NCBI RefSeq assembly: GCF_004565475.1
Contig: NZ_SRHX01000007.1
Coordinates: 82,479 to 146,478 of the forward strand
From: Lonepinella koalarum
GTDB taxonomy: Bacteria; Pseudomonadota; Gammaproteobacteria; Enterobacterales; Pasteurellaceae
Direction of reading: 5' to 3'
DNA: 64,000 nucleotides
A program made the position numbers and the translations under genes. The first letter of the stretch is position 1. Every line of letters starts with the position of its first letter. The notes below the pieces were generated by a model, which was not told the DNA's origin, ran no database searches, and was given only the letters and a program-made list of their open reading frames with translations. Positions 10,059 through 20,339 of this stretch are shown here, one piece after another.

Positions 10059-12032
10059 ATGAGCACGTTATTAGGGGCGAATATTGAAATTCGCAATAAT
10101 CAACAAGGGGTTAGTTTTGCCCTATATTCCAGCCAAGCAAGCAAAATAGAATTATGTTTATTTGATTCGGAAGATAATGAAAAACGCTTTGTCATGAAAA
10201 AAAATGAACAAAATATTTGGCATTGTTGGATTGCTGATGTTGATGAGGGGGCTCAATATGGTTATCGTCTTTATCCTAAAGATGGCATTAGCCTAAATAA
10301 CCCTAACAAATTAATGTTAGATCCTTATGCCAAAAGGGTTGTAGGAAAACCAGATTTATCGACGGCGGATAAAAGATCATGGTTTTTATTAAATGATCGA
10401 CGTGATAATGCCAAATTGGCACCCAAAGGGGTGGTGACCAGTTCATCCAATTTTGATTGGCAAGGGGATAAGCCGTTACAAACGCCGTGGGAAAAAAGCA
10501 TTATTTATGAATTGCATGTTAAGGGGTTTACTAAATTACGTGAAGATTTGCCAGCTCATATTCGTGGCACCTATGCAGGTCTCGCGCATCCGAAAAGTAT
10601 TGCTTATTTGCAATCTTTAGGGATAACGGCAGTTGAATTATTACCAGTGAATTTTTTTGTTAATGAACCACATTTACAAGAAAAAAGATTAAGTAATTAC
10701 TGGGGTTATAATCCGTTAGCCATGTTTGCTTTAGAAACTACTTATGCAGCGACAGATAACCCAATGGATGAATTTAAACAAGCGGTGAAAGCTTTGCATC
10801 GAGCCGGTATTGAAGTAATTTTAGATGTGGTATTTAACCATACTGCTGAAGGGGAAAAACATTTTCCGACCTTTAGTCAACGTGGAATCGACGATCAAAC
10901 CTATTATTATCATAATGATCAAGGTTATTATGAAAACTGGACAGGTTGTGGCAATACGTTAAATTTATCTACCCCACAAGGACGAGCATGGGTGCTTGAT
11001 TGTTTAAAATACTGGGTGGAAGAATATCATATTGACGGTTTCCGTTTTGATTTAGCGTCTAGCTTGGGAAGAGAACAACCGTATTTTAATCCGCAAGGTT
11101 TGTTATTTAAAGCCATTGAAAACGATCCGATATTAAGCCGCTGTAAAATGATTAGTGAACCCTGGGATTTAGGTGATGGAGGCTATCAGGTAGGAAATTT
11201 TCCAAGCTATTTTGCTGAATGGAATGACCGTTATCGTGATGATATTAAGCGTTTTTGGTTGTGGAAAAGTGGGGCATTGGGGACTTTTGCCGAACGATTA
11301 GCGGGTTCAAGTGATATATATCGTAAAGCGAATCAGTTACCCTACAAAACCTTGAATTTTATCTCCGCGCATGATGGTTTTACGTTACGTGATTTGGTTA
11401 GTTATAACTATAAACATAATTGGGCGAATGGTGAAAATAATTATGATGGACACAATGAAAATTACAGTTATAACCACGGTATAGAAGGTTTTACGGAAGG
11501 TTTGCCTAAAAATGAGCAGAATACGGTAGAAAAACAACGTTTTTTAACCAGTGTGGCTTTATTACGTACTTTATTACTATCTAATGGTACGCCAATGTTA
11601 TTAGCGGGTGATGAATTTGGTAATACGCAATATGGTAATAATAATGCCTATTGTCAGGATAATCAGATTACTTGGTTGAAGTGGTCAATGTTTGAGCGAG
11701 ACTTATTTGTAGCGACACAACAAGCCATTCAATTACGTAAAAAAATTCAAAGCCTAACCAATGGACAATGGTGGAATACACAGAATGTAAATTGGCTTAA
11801 TGAATCTGGACATAGCTTGCAAGTAGAAAACTGGCAAAACTATGCAAGTAAAGCAATACAAATTTTATTAGATGATAAATGGTTATTGGTAATCAATGCC
11901 AAAGATGATTTACAAAATTTCATTTTGCCAGATGGTAAATGGCAAATGCTAGTTTCTAATCGAACTCAGTTGTTAAAAGGGCAAGTTTTATTAGTAGAAA
12001 CCTTAGATTTTTGTATATTGCAACGAAAATAA
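10059..12032 (+). CDS. glgX: Glycogen debranching enzyme
   Basis: GH13 enzyme that hydrolyses alpha-1,6 linkages of phosphorylase-limit dextrin. The chosen ATG (MSTLLGANIE) gives 657 residues, in line with relatives. An upstream in-frame ATG at 9987 would add 24 hydrophobic residues but lies inside a strong hairpin and has no good ribosome-binding site. Seen in order: an N-terminal CBM48-like domain, then the barrel with DVVFNHTAEG, the nucleophile region GFRFDLAS, the acid/base region MISEPWDLGDGGYQ and FISAHDGFTL. It follows glgB by about 100 bases and precedes the glgC promoter. Confidence 0.93.
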   Translation: MSTLLGANIEIRNNQQGVSFALYSSQASKIELCLFDSEDNEKRFVMKKNEQNIWHCWIADVDEGAQYGYRLYPKDGISLNNPNKLMLDPYAKRVVGKPDLSTADKRSWFLLNDRRDNAKLAPKGVVTSSSNFDWQGDKPLQTPWEKSIIYELHVKGFTKLREDLPAHIRGTYAGLAHPKSIAYLQSLGITAVELLPVNFFVNEPHLQEKRLSNYWGYNPLAMFALETTYAATDNPMDEFKQAVKALHRAGIEVILDVVFNHTAEGEKHFPTFSQRGIDDQTYYYHNDQGYYENWTGCGNTLNLSTPQGRAWVLDCLKYWVEEYHIDGFRFDLASSLGREQPYFNPQGLLFKAIENDPILSRCKMISEPWDLGDGGYQVGNFPSYFAEWNDRYRDDIKRFWLWKSGALGTFAERLAGSSDIYRKANQLPYKTLNFISAHDGFTLRDLVSYNYKHNWANGENNYDGHNENYSYNHGIEGFTEGLPKNEQNTVEKQRFLTSVALLRTLLLSNGTPMLLAGDEFGNTQYGNNNAYCQDNQITWLKWSMFERDLFVATQQAIQLRKKIQSLTNGQWWNTQNVNWLNESGHSLQVENWQNYASKAIQILLDDKWLLVINAKDDLQNFILPDGKWQMLVSNRTQLLKGQVLLVETLDFCILQRK

Positions 12033-12060
12033 GTGATTTTTTTAATTAAATTTTCAAAAG

Positions 12061-12103
12061 TTTGAACTTTGTCACAGAAAATTAATTTTATTTTTTGTAT
12101 AGT
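12061..12103 (+). promoter_or_regulatory. glgC promoter with a CRP-like site at the class II position
   Basis: TTTGA-N6-TCACA at 12061-12076 matches the CRP consensus at 9 of 10 positions. The -10 element TATAGT is at 12098-12103 and no good -35 is present. If transcription starts about 7 bases after the -10, the CRP centre lies near -41.5, the classic class II activation spacing. This would let glgC-glgA-glgP be driven separately from malQ-glgB-glgX. Confidence 0.55.
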
Positions 12104-12177
12104 GTAAGCAGATTATTGATTAGTCCTTATTTTGAACTGAAACGATTAGCCCGCAATTTTATCTATGGAGAATAATT

Positions 12178-13485
12178 ATGAGTAGCAAAGTAGCAGTACC
12201 TAACAAATATGAACTTGTTAAAGAAACTTTAGTGTTAATTTTAGCAGGTGGACGCGGTTCTCGTTTACACGAATTAACGGATAAACGTGCCAAACCAGCA
12301 CTTTATTTTGGTGGTAATCGTCGTATTATTGATTTCGCTTTATCAAACTGTATTAACTCGGGATTAAACCGTATCGGTGTGGTAACACAATATGCGGCAC
12401 ATTCTTTGTTACGCCATTTGCAAACAGGCTGGTCTTTCTTACCACAAGAACGAGGTGAATTCGTTGACATGTTACCTGCACGCCAACAAATTGATAATTC
12501 TACTTGGTATCGTGGTACAGCGGATGCTGTGTATCAAAATATGGAAATTTTGAAACATCATTATCAACCGAAATATGTGTTAATCCTTGCTGGTGACCAT
12601 ATTTATAAACAAGATTATAGCCAAATGATTCTCGACCATGTCACCAGTGGTGGAAAATGTACGGTGGGTTGTATTGAAGTACCGCGTTCAGAAGCATCTG
12701 AATTTGGGGTGATGGCGGTTGATGAAAACTTAAAAGTTAAAGATTTTATTGAAAAACCAAAAGATCCTCCGGCGATGATTGGTAAACCAGATACATCTTT
12801 AGCATCAATGGGTATTTATGTGTTTGATGCGGATTATTTATATGACGTGTTAAAACGTGAAGTGAAATCTCCTTATACATCTCACGACTTTGGTAAGGAT
12901 ATTTTACCAAAATCCTTAGAAGAAGGTGTGTTATATGCTCATCCATTCAGTCGTTCTTGCATGGGGCGCAATACTGAAGGTGAAATTTACTGGCGTGATG
13001 TGGGTACATTAGATAGTTTCTGGCAATCTAATATTGACTTAGTATCAGAAAAACCACAATTAGACATTTATGATCAACGTTGGCCAATTCGTGGTAATCC
13101 TGTACAAACTTATCCGTCAAAATTCTTCTATAACAATCCGCATATTAAACCGGTAGATAATTCGTTAATTTCAGGTGGTTGTATGATTACGGATGCAAGT
13201 ATTAGTTATTCTGTATTATTTGACCGCGTTAAGATTAAAGAAAATTCGAGTGTTGATCACTGTGTTATTTTACCTCAAGTAACTATTGGTAAAAATTGTG
13301 TATTAAGAAATTGTATTATTGATCGCCATGTGGTGATCCCTGACGACACACAAATCGGGCTTGATATTGAAGAAGATCGTAAACGTTTCCGTGTAAGTAG
13401 TACCGGAAAAGTTGTGTTAGTTACCGATTCTATGATTAAAAAATTAAATGGTGAAGACGTTAGTTCTGACGAAAATTTAGATTAA
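12178..13485 (+). CDS. glgC: Glucose-1-phosphate adenylyltransferase (ADP-glucose pyrophosphorylase)
   Basis: Makes ADP-glucose from glucose-1-phosphate and ATP, the committed step of bacterial glycogen synthesis. The 435-residue protein has the N-terminal nucleotidyltransferase domain with LILAGGRGSRLHELT and KPALYFGG, the allosteric/substrate region RSCMGRNTEGEIYWRDVGT, and a C-terminal left-handed beta-helix (IKENSSVDHCVILPQVTIGK). Length matches E. coli GlgC. GGAGAA before the ATG is a good ribosome-binding site. It has its own CRP-like promoter and is followed by glgA after a stem-loop. Confidence 0.97.
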   Translation: MSSKVAVPNKYELVKETLVLILAGGRGSRLHELTDKRAKPALYFGGNRRIIDFALSNCINSGLNRIGVVTQYAAHSLLRHLQTGWSFLPQERGEFVDMLPARQQIDNSTWYRGTADAVYQNMEILKHHYQPKYVLILAGDHIYKQDYSQMILDHVTSGGKCTVGCIEVPRSEASEFGVMAVDENLKVKDFIEKPKDPPAMIGKPDTSLASMGIYVFDADYLYDVLKREVKSPYTSHDFGKDILPKSLEEGVLYAHPFSRSCMGRNTEGEIYWRDVGTLDSFWQSNIDLVSEKPQLDIYDQRWPIRGNPVQTYPSKFFYNNPHIKPVDNSLISGGCMITDASISYSVLFDRVKIKENSSVDHCVILPQVTIGKNCVLRNCIIDRHVVIPDDTQIGLDIEEDRKRFRVSSTGKVVLVTDSMIKKLNGEDVSSDENLD

Positions 13486-13493
13486 TTATTTTA

Positions 13494-13555
13494 TAGCCCC
13501 CAATTTATTTCCCCCTGCTTGCGGGAGAGATACATTTGAAAGATAATGGGGGCTA
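13494..13555 (+). other. Stem-loop between glgC and glgA
   Basis: TAGCCCCCA at 13494-13502 pairs perfectly with TGGGGGCTA at 13547-13555, enclosing a smaller C-rich/G-rich stem near 13511-13528. No T-run follows, so it is better seen as a transcript processing or attenuation structure inside the operon than as a terminator. Confidence 0.55.
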
Positions 13556-13577
13556 AATTAAGGAAACATAAAATTAA

Positions 13578-15008
13578 ATGAGAGTATTACACGTTTGTTC
13601 TGAATTATACCCTTTACTTAAAACCGGTGGATTAGCCGATGTCATGGGAGCATTGCCTTTTGCACAAAAAGAAGAGGGCACTGATGCTCGGGTGTTATTA
13701 CCGGGTTATCCCGCTATTTTTGCGGGCATTCCTGAAACCTATGTAGTCGCAGAGTTTTTCAATTTTGCCGGTCATATTTTATTACGTTACGGTGAATACA
13801 ATGGTGTAGGTGTTTATATTATTGATGCTCCACATTTATATGATCGTCCCGGCAATCCCTATCATGATCAATGGTATCAGGATTACACCGATAACTATAA
13901 ACGCTTTGCCTTATTAGGTTGGGTAGGGGCAGAATTAGCAACTGGCTTAGACAATTGGTGGCATGCTGAAGTTGTACATTCTCACGACTGGCACGCAGGG
14001 TTAACCAGTGCGTATTTGTATAACAAAGGTAAACCAGCTAAATCGGTATTTACCATTCATAACTTGGCTTATCAAGGTCGATTTGATTATCGTCATTTAT
14101 ATGAAATTGGGTTACCTGCCGGCATGTTCCATGTGGATGGTTTAGAATTATATGGCGAAATTTCTTATTTGAAAGCGGGCTTATATTATTCTGATGCAGT
14201 GACAGCCGTGAGTCCAACCTATGCCAAAGAAATTACTCGACCTGAATTTGCTTATGGTTTGCAAGGTTTGCTTGGCACCTTAGAATATCAAGGTCGCTTA
14301 CATGGTATTTTAAACGGCGTAGATGAAAAAATCTGGCATCCAAATAACGATCCTTATATTACCGATCACTATAAATTAAAATTTATGGCGGGTAAGAAAA
14401 AAAATAAGGAACAATTACAGGCTCATTTCAATTTACCGCTAAATCCTAATGTGCCGGTTTTTGTGATGATTACTCGTTTAACCGAACAAAAAGGCGTGGA
14501 TTTATTACTTGAAACCACCGATGAAATCGTAAAACAAGGTGGACAACTGATTGTATTAGGTTCTGGCGCTCAGCACTTTGAACAAGGGCTATGGGGGCTA
14601 ACTCAATATTATCCGCAAAATGTAGCGGTTAAAATCGGTTATGATGAAGCCTTATCTCACTTAATGGTTGCAGGTGGCGATGTTATTTTAGTACCAAGCC
14701 GTTTTGAACCTTGTGGGTTAACCCAATTATATGGTTTAAAATATGGTACATTACCTTTAGTGCGAGCTACCGGTGGACTCGCAGATACCGTGGTGGACAG
14801 CACTAGCGAAAACATTAAAGCAGGAATTGCCACCGGATTTGTGTTTGAACATGCTGATCCACAAGGCTTACGTTATGCCTTAAATAATGCCTTTGCATTA
14901 TGGCAAAAACAACGTTTATGGGTTAATGTAAGAGCTAATGCGATGGCCCAAGATTTCAGTTGGGCATTAGCTGCTCGCAGTTATCAAACACTTTATGACA
15001 GAATTTAG
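13578..15008 (+). CDS. glgA: Glycogen synthase
   Basis: GT5 enzyme of 476 residues that extends glycogen from ADP-glucose. The nucleotide-sugar loop KTGGLADVMGALP is at about residues 15-27, AHDWHAG-like SHDWHAGL near 137, HNLAYQG near 162, and the C-terminal Rossmann fold has ITRLTEQKG and the ADP-glucose site SRFEPCGLTQLYGL plus TGGLADTV. Length matches E. coli. Ribosome-binding site AAGGAAA precedes the ATG. It is in the glgC-glgA-glgP group, and an uptake-sequence hairpin separates it from glgP. Confidence 0.97.
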   Translation: MRVLHVCSELYPLLKTGGLADVMGALPFAQKEEGTDARVLLPGYPAIFAGIPETYVVAEFFNFAGHILLRYGEYNGVGVYIIDAPHLYDRPGNPYHDQWYQDYTDNYKRFALLGWVGAELATGLDNWWHAEVVHSHDWHAGLTSAYLYNKGKPAKSVFTIHNLAYQGRFDYRHLYEIGLPAGMFHVDGLELYGEISYLKAGLYYSDAVTAVSPTYAKEITRPEFAYGLQGLLGTLEYQGRLHGILNGVDEKIWHPNNDPYITDHYKLKFMAGKKKNKEQLQAHFNLPLNPNVPVFVMITRLTEQKGVDLLLETTDEIVKQGGQLIVLGSGAQHFEQGLWGLTQYYPQNVAVKIGYDEALSHLMVAGGDVILVPSRFEPCGLTQLYGLKYGTLPLVRATGGLADTVVDSTSENIKAGIATGFVFEHADPQGLRYALNNAFALWQKQRLWVNVRANAMAQDFSWALAARSYQTLYDRI

Positions 15009-15022
15009 TTGTAAAAGTCACC

Positions 15023-15050
15023 AAAGTGCGGTTAAAATACCGCACTTTTT
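15023..15050 (+). terminator. Inverted uptake-sequence hairpin between glgA and glgP
   Basis: AAAGTGCGGT at 15023-15032 pairs with ACCGCACTTT at 15039-15048, followed by a short T-rich run. It is an inverted pair of DNA uptake cores in terminator form; it probably reduces rather than abolishes readthrough into glgP. Confidence 0.75.
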
Positions 15051-15074
15051 ATTATTTAGCTAAGGATTATTTCT

Positions 15075-17525
15075 ATGCAAGAAATGCAAATTTATGCACG
15101 TCCGTCTAATGACGTAGAATCGTTGAAAAAAGCTATCGTCTATAAATTAGTTTATCTAATCGGACGTTCACCAGAAGAAGCCAGCCAACGTGACTGGTTA
15201 AATGCCACTTTATTTGCTGTACGCGACTTAGTTACCGAAGGATGGATTTCTACTGCGAAAAAATCAAGAGCGAAAGATACTCGTCGAGTTTACTATCTCT
15301 CAATGGAGTTTTTAATTGGTCGTACGCTTTCTAATGCGTTAATCGCTGAAGGTATTTATGACAGAGCGCAACAAGCATTACAGGAATTAGATATTGATTT
15401 GGAAGAAGTCTTAGCCAAAGAAGTGGATCCGGGCTTAGGTAATGGCGGTTTAGGTCGCTTAGCCGCGTGTTTTATGGATTCATTAGCGACCTTATCCATT
15501 CCAAGTATGGGTTATGGTATTCGTTATGAATACGGTATGTTCAGACAACGCATTGTGGATGGTCGTCAAATTGAAAAACCAGATGCATGGTTAGAAAAAG
15601 GCGTGCCTTGGGAATTTATCCGTCCATCTAAACGGTTCAAAATCCGTTTGGGAGGTCATGTTTATTTTGAAGGCAAAAAATGTATTTGGAAAAATGATGA
15701 AGAAATCACCGCACTTGCTTACGACCAAATGATACCGGGGTTTGAGAATGATAGTGCAACCACGTTGCGTCTTTGGTCTGCTCATTCAGGCAGCACGTTC
15801 AATTTAGCCGATTTTAATAAAGGTGACTATTTCCGGGCAATGGAGAAACGTTCTTCCTCTGAAAATGTTTCAAGAGTACTTTATCCAGATGATTCAACAG
15901 AGGCTGGTCGTGAGCTACGTTTACGTCAAGAATATTTCCTTGTGTCAGCCTCTTTGCAGGATATTTTAAAACGCCATTTACGTATGCACGGCACTTTCGA
16001 TAACCTTGCAGACAAAGTAGCAATCCATTTAAATGACACACACCCAGCGTTAGCCATTCCTGAATTAATGCGTATTCTAATTGATGAAAACGGTTATACT
16101 TGGGAAAAAGCATGGCAAATGAGTTGTCACATTTTCTCTTATACTTGCCATACCTTAATGTCAGAAGCCTTAGAAACTTGGCCAGTAGAAATGATGGCGA
16201 AAATCTTACCTCGTCATTTACAAATGATTTTCGAAATCAACGATTATTTCTTAGAGCACGTGAGAAGTAACGTAACCACAGATGAAGAATTTATCCGTCG
16301 CGTGTCTTTAGTAGAAGAGGGGGATGTACGTAAAGTACGCATGGGCTGGTTATCCGTAGTTGGTTCACACAAAGTGAATGGGGTAGCGGCGATCCATTCT
16401 GATTTAATGGTGACATCCACTTTTGCAGATTTCGCTCGTATTTATCCTGAACGCTTTACCAATGTGACAAATGGTATTACACCACGTCGTTGGATTGCAG
16501 TAGCAAACCCTGATTTATCTACTTTATTTGATAAATACATTGGCAAAGAATGGCGACGTGATTTAACTCAACTTGAATTGTTCAAAAAACATATTCAAGA
16601 TCCAGAAGTAAAAAAAGCTATTCCAGCAATTAAACGTGCTAACAAAGTTCGCTTAGCGAATTATGTGAAAAAAGAATTAGGCGTAGAGTTAAATCCAGAT
16701 GCCTTATTTGATGTACAAGTTAAACGTATTCACGAATACAAACGCCAAAGTTTGAATGTTTTACATATTGTTGCTCGTTACAATGAAATGTTAGCAAATC
16801 CAGAAAAAGACTGGACACCACGCGTATTTATCCTTGCCGGTAAAGCCGCATCGGCTTATTATGTGGCCAAACAAACCATTAATTTAATTAATGATATTGC
16901 TAACGTCATTAATAATGATGAACGTTTACAAGGTCGTTTAAAAGTGGTCTTTATCCCGAATTACAGTGTAAGTCTTGCTCAAATCATTATTCCGGCGGCA
17001 GATATTTCTGAACAAATTTCATTAGCCGGTACCGAAGCATCTGGCACAAGTAATATGAAATTTGCGCTAAATGGTGCATTGACAATAGGGACGCTAGATG
17101 GGGCAAATGTCGAAATATTACAAAATGTAGGCGAAGATAATATCTTTATCTTTGGTAACACTGTTGAACAAGTGGAAGAACTACGCCGTCATGGTTACCG
17201 TCCATTTGATATTTACCAATCGGATCAACAGTTACGCGATGTCATCGACCAAATCAGTTCAGGTTATTTCTCGCCAAATGATCCTAATCGTTATCAAGAC
17301 TTATTATTAAATGGTTTAAACTATCACGATTATTACCAAGCTTTTGCAGATTTCCGTAGCTATATCGAAACTCAAAAAGCTGTAGATGAGAAATACAAAG
17401 ATCAAGAAGCTTGGGTGAACAGTGCGTTACAAAACATTGTTAACATGAGTTTCTTTTCATCTGACCGTACCATTGCGGAATATGCAGAAAAAATCTGGAA
17501 AATTAAGCCATTGAAGTCAGCGTAA
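15075..17525 (+). CDS. glgP: Glycogen/maltodextrin phosphorylase
   Basis: GT35 pyridoxal-phosphate enzyme of 816 residues that releases glucose-1-phosphate from glycogen ends. The PLP lysine is Lys662 in [14 protein letters not shown], and other family motifs are intact: [17 protein letters not shown], the region [11 protein letters not shown], and TNGITPRRW. Last gene of the glycogen cluster. With MalQ and GlgX it degrades what GlgC, GlgA and GlgB build. GlgP and MalP are close paralogs; the gene context favours GlgP. A strong terminator follows. Confidence 0.96.
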   Translation: MQEMQIYARPSNDVESLKKAIVYKLVYLIGRSPEEASQRDWLNATLFAVRDLVTEGWISTAKKSRAKDTRRVYYLSMEFLIGRTLSNALIAEGIYDRAQQALQELDIDLEEVLAKEVDPGLGNGGLGRLAACFMDSLATLSIPSMGYGIRYEYGMFRQRIVDGRQIEKPDAWLEKGVPWEFIRPSKRFKIRLGGHVYFEGKKCIWKNDEEITALAYDQMIPGFENDSATTLRLWSAHSGSTFNLADFNKGDYFRAMEKRSSSENVSRVLYPDDSTEAGRELRLRQEYFLVSASLQDILKRHLRMHGTFDNLADKVAIHLNDTHPALAIPELMRILIDENGYTWEKAWQMSCHIFSYTCHTLMSEALETWPVEMMAKILPRHLQMIFEINDYFLEHVRSNVTTDEEFIRRVSLVEEGDVRKVRMGWLSVVGSHKVNGVAAIHSDLMVTSTFADFARIYPERFTNVTNGITPRRWIAVANPDLSTLFDKYIGKEWRRDLTQLELFKKHIQDPEVKKAIPAIKRANKVRLANYVKKELGVELNPDALFDVQVKRIHEYKRQSLNVLHIVARYNEMLANPEKDWTPRVFILAGKAASAYYVAKQTINLINDIANVINNDERLQGRLKVVFIPNYSVSLAQIIIPAADISEQISLAGTEASGTSNMKFALNGALTIGTLDGANVEILQNVGEDNIFIFGNTVEQVEELRRHGYRPFDIYQSDQQLRDVIDQISSGYFSPNDPNRYQDLLLNGLNYHDYYQAFADFRSYIETQKAVDEKYKDQEAWVNSALQNIVNMSFFSSDRTIAEYAEKIWKIKPLKSA

Positions 17526-17545
17526 TTGATAGTGTGGTAATGTAA

Positions 17546-17575
17546 AAAATGCGGTGAATTTTCACCGCATTTTCA
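17546..17575. terminator. Bidirectional terminator between glgP and tcyP
   Basis: A 13-bp perfect stem, AAAATGCGGTGAA at 17546-17558 with TTCACCGCATTTT at 17561-17573, has A- and T-rich flanks on both sides. It can end glgP (+) and the convergent tcyP (-). Confidence 0.85.
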
Positions 17576-17590
17576 TTGATAATTTAAGGA

Positions 17591-18910
17591 TTATTTCAAC
17601 CATTTATTAGTTAAAGTGCCTGCCACCATTGCACCATTAACATTTAATGCTGTGCGTCCCATATCAATTAACGGTTCAATAGAAATGAGTAAGCCGACTA
17701 ACGCTAGGGGAAGATTTAAGCTAGATAATACTACAATTGCGGCAAAAGTTGCGCCTCCACCGACACCAGCAATACCAAAGGAAGAAATAGCAACCACTAA
17801 AATTAAGCTCAGAATATATTGTACGGTAAAAGGGTCGATTCCTACTGTTGGAGCGACCATAACAGCTAACATTGCTGGGTAAATTCCAGCACAACCATTT
17901 TGTCCAATGGTAGCACCAAAGGTGGCAGAGAAATTTGCAATTACACTTTTATTGCCTAATTTGTCTATTTGGGTTTCAATATTCAACGGGATAGATGCGG
18001 CACTTGAACGGGAAGTAAACGCAAAACTCAATACGGGTAACACATTTTTAAAATAGTTAAACGGATTAATACCAGAAAAAGCAAGTATTACACCGTGTAC
18101 AATAAACATTAATAAAATTGCTAAATAGGATGCAATAATAAAGCTACCTAAATTTACAATATCTTCCCATTTAGATGTAGATGCCATTTTTATCATTAAG
18201 GCAAAAACACCATAAGGCGTTAAGCGAATCACAAAACGAACTAAACGCATGACTAATTGATTTAGTGTATCAACACCTTGAGCAATACGATTACCTAATT
18301 CTTCGTTTTCTTTACGTAAACTTAATGTTGCAATCCCTAATAAAGCAGAGAAAATAACGACACTAATAATAGATGTTGGATTAGCGCCGGTGAGTTCTGC
18401 AAACGGATTTTTCGGAATAAAAGAGAGGAGTATAGTAGGCACACTCAAATGACTAACTTGATCTACGCGACCATCCACTTTAGCTTGAGCCGCTAATTCA
18501 CGTTCACCCACAATTAAACCATCTGCAGATAAATCAAAAATATAAGTCATTGCAATACCGATAGCGGCGGCAATTGCAGTGGTGACTAATAAGACACCAA
18601 GTACGCTGAAACTGATTTTACCTAATGAGCTTGCTTGATTTAATTTAGTAATAGCTGAAAGAATAGAAACAAAGACTAATGGCATCACAATCATTTGTAA
18701 TAATCGCACGTAACCATTACCGACTAAATTAATCCAATCAAGAGCGGTGTCAATGAATGATTTTTCCGTAAAGGATTGTAGCGTAGTTCCAAATAATAAA
18801 CCTAAAACTAACGCCACAAGCACCGTTAAACCTAATTTTTGATGTTTACGATACAATACATTTAAACCATAAAGTATAGCTAAAAATGCAACCAAAGTAA
18901 CAATCAGCAT
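17591..18910 (-). CDS. tcyP: L-cystine symporter TcyP (DAACS family)
   Basis: Inner-membrane secondary transporter of the dicarboxylate/amino acid:cation symporter family, 439 residues with eight or more hydrophobic segments. Family signatures are intact: LLQMIVMPLVFVSILSA (about 70-86), SFIPKNPFAELTGANPTS, FAFTSRSSAASIPLN and GATIGQNGCAGIYPAMLA. The near-continuous resemblance to E. coli TcyP (YdjN) in these blocks favours cystine over glutamate or dicarboxylate as substrate. Ribosome-binding site AAGGAAT lies before the ATG. The gene runs against the direction of the local replication fork, since it lies left of dif on the minus strand. Confidence 0.88.
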   Translation of the reverse strand: MLIVTLVAFLAILYGLNVLYRKHQKLGLTVLVALVLGLLFGTTLQSFTEKSFIDTALDWINLVGNGYVRLLQMIVMPLVFVSILSAITKLNQASSLGKISFSVLGVLLVTTAIAAAIGIAMTYIFDLSADGLIVGERELAAQAKVDGRVDQVSHLSVPTILLSFIPKNPFAELTGANPTSIISVVIFSALLGIATLSLRKENEELGNRIAQGVDTLNQLVMRLVRFVIRLTPYGVFALMIKMASTSKWEDIVNLGSFIIASYLAILLMFIVHGVILAFSGINPFNYFKNVLPVLSFAFTSRSSAASIPLNIETQIDKLGNKSVIANFSATFGATIGQNGCAGIYPAMLAVMVAPTVGIDPFTVQYILSLILVVAISSFGIAGVGGGATFAAIVVLSSLNLPLALVGLLISIEPLIDMGRTALNVNGAMVAGTLTNKWLK

Positions 18911-19027
18911 TTTATTAATTCCTTATAAATGAAAATAGAAAAATAAGGGAGTAATGATACCAGAATGCTAAAAATAACGTTATTACCATTTCGGTATAAC
19001 TTATAACTAAATAGAATCACAATAAAT

Positions 19028-19040
19028 GTGACATTGTCAC
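19028..19040. promoter_or_regulatory. matS site (MatP binding)
   Basis: GTGACATTGTCAC is an exact match to GTGACRNYGTCAC, here in the intergenic region upstream of tcyP and 1.3 kb from dif. Confidence 0.75.
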
Positions 19041-19074
19041 TTATGCTAATAAAATAGTGTAGATGGTAAAATAT

Positions 19075-19113
19075 AATCGCGGTCAAAAAATTCAATATTT
19101 TTTGACCGCGATT
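19075..19113. terminator. Terminator after the FkbM methyltransferase gene
   Basis: A 16-bp perfect inverted repeat: 19075-19090 (AATCGCGGTC plus A6) pairs with 19098-19113, with a 7-base loop and a T-run on the + side. It lies just after the stop of the minus-strand methyltransferase gene. Confidence 0.8.
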
Positions 19114-19115
19114 TT

Positions 19116-19964
19116 TTATTTGGAATTTACTGTAATATGCTTTAACACAGGATCTTGTTCATGTACAGCCAATATATTAATACCTTGTGAAAAGATACGA
19201 TAGCCTAATGGAATCAAAAGATTATTGACGGGTTGTAAGCCAGTTTTTAGAATTTCTACCAACATAATTGGCTTAAATCGTTTAATTAAGTTTAAACCAC
19301 TTTTTAATACTTCTTCCTCCATGCCTTCTACATCCATTTTAATAAAGTCCAATCGTTGTAATTCTAAACTGTCTAAGGATAATAAAGGGACTTTGATTTT
19401 TTCTGCATGTTGATAATCAATATTTTGACCGATAAATTCAGAACGAGCTAATGGTTTTAATTCAAAACTACCGAAAGAAGCGTGTTGATTGTAATCCAAT
19501 TTAGGAATAAATAAGAATTTCTCTTGGCTATCATCACCTAATGCAACATTTAATGCCCTGACATTAAAGCAATTATTAATCGCGATATTACCGGCTAAGG
19601 CGTAATAAATTCGTTCCTGAGCTTCAAAAGATAATACATTTCCCCAATGTGTCATTTCATTTCCCCAAGCAATAGAATGCGCCCCGATATTTGCGCCGCA
19701 ATCTAATGCTTGAACGCCATCACCATAATATTGACGACGTAAACGTAATAATTGCAAAGCAAGATTAATCTCATGCTGATCAAATTCCGATGTCGTCAAA
19801 TATTGATAGCCTACGCCAAAATATTCTCCGTTCGCATTAGATGTATAATCCTGCCGATTTAAAATCATCGTTCCAGTGTGGGTTGATGCAAGAATAAAAG
19901 AGATAGGACGAGTAGTACGGTTATCAATGGAGTTCGATGTGTCGTTAATTGGTTGATTAGGCAT
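19116..19964 (-). CDS. FkbM-family SAM-dependent methyltransferase
   Basis: Predicted cytosolic methyltransferase of 282 residues. The SAM-binding motif I is LDCGANIGAHSIAWG (about 93-107), and the FkbM signature LDFIKMDVEGMEEEVLKSG is near 208-226. FkbM-type enzymes methylate O-groups of glycans or small molecules; the substrate here is unknown. There is no glycosyltransferase or polysaccharide cluster next to it, so context does not help. It stands alone between tcyP and the dif region. The start was chosen as the first ATG; AGGAGTTC lies upstream as a ribosome-binding site. Confidence 0.8.
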   Translation of the reverse strand: MPNQPINDTSNSIDNRTTRPISFILASTHTGTMILNRQDYTSNANGEYFGVGYQYLTTSEFDQHEINLALQLLRLRRQYYGDGVQALDCGANIGAHSIAWGNEMTHWGNVLSFEAQERIYYALAGNIAINNCFNVRALNVALGDDSQEKFLFIPKLDYNQHASFGSFELKPLARSEFIGQNIDYQHAEKIKVPLLSLDSLELQRLDFIKMDVEGMEEEVLKSGLNLIKRFKPIMLVEILKTGLQPVNNLLIPLGYRIFSQGINILAVHEQDPVLKHITVNSK

Positions 19965-20339
19965 TTTGAGTGAACTCCTATCTTAAGTAAAGGGATTTTT
20001 TAATTATTTTATCGTTATTCTAACATAATTAATTTTATTCAGATAAAAGTAAAAAGTACAGTGAAAATTCACCGCACTTTGAACAAAATTAGAGCAGCAT
20101 CAAAAATAATAAACCTTGGAATTAAAACTGCGAATATCGTTGAATCTAAAATTTCTAAATCGTTTAAATATTTATTTAGTAACGCTGTCACTTATAGCAA
20201 ATTAAGAAGTTCAGTAAAAAAATCTGACGATAAGTTATATTCATTTATTTTCAGATTTTACGTAGCACTATCAATATAACTTTCATACTTAAATAAATCC
20301 AAACTAGAGTAGTTATAATTGTGACATTTCAATTGCTAT

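Noticed and set aside
9455..10096. 213-codon open frame on the minus strand opposite the glgB tail
   Set aside because: It is the complement of the low-complexity Lys/Thr codons and reads as Phe/Val/Ala-rich nonsense; no ribosome-binding site and it overlaps a sound gene.
13921..13928. GGGTAGGG as a FtsK-orienting (KOPS) sequence pointing to dif
   Set aside because: Orientation fits, but a single octamer is not evidence without genome-wide strand counts.
20061..20279. 72-codon frame near dif
   Set aside because: GTG start inside an uptake sequence, no ribosome-binding site, no recognisable family.
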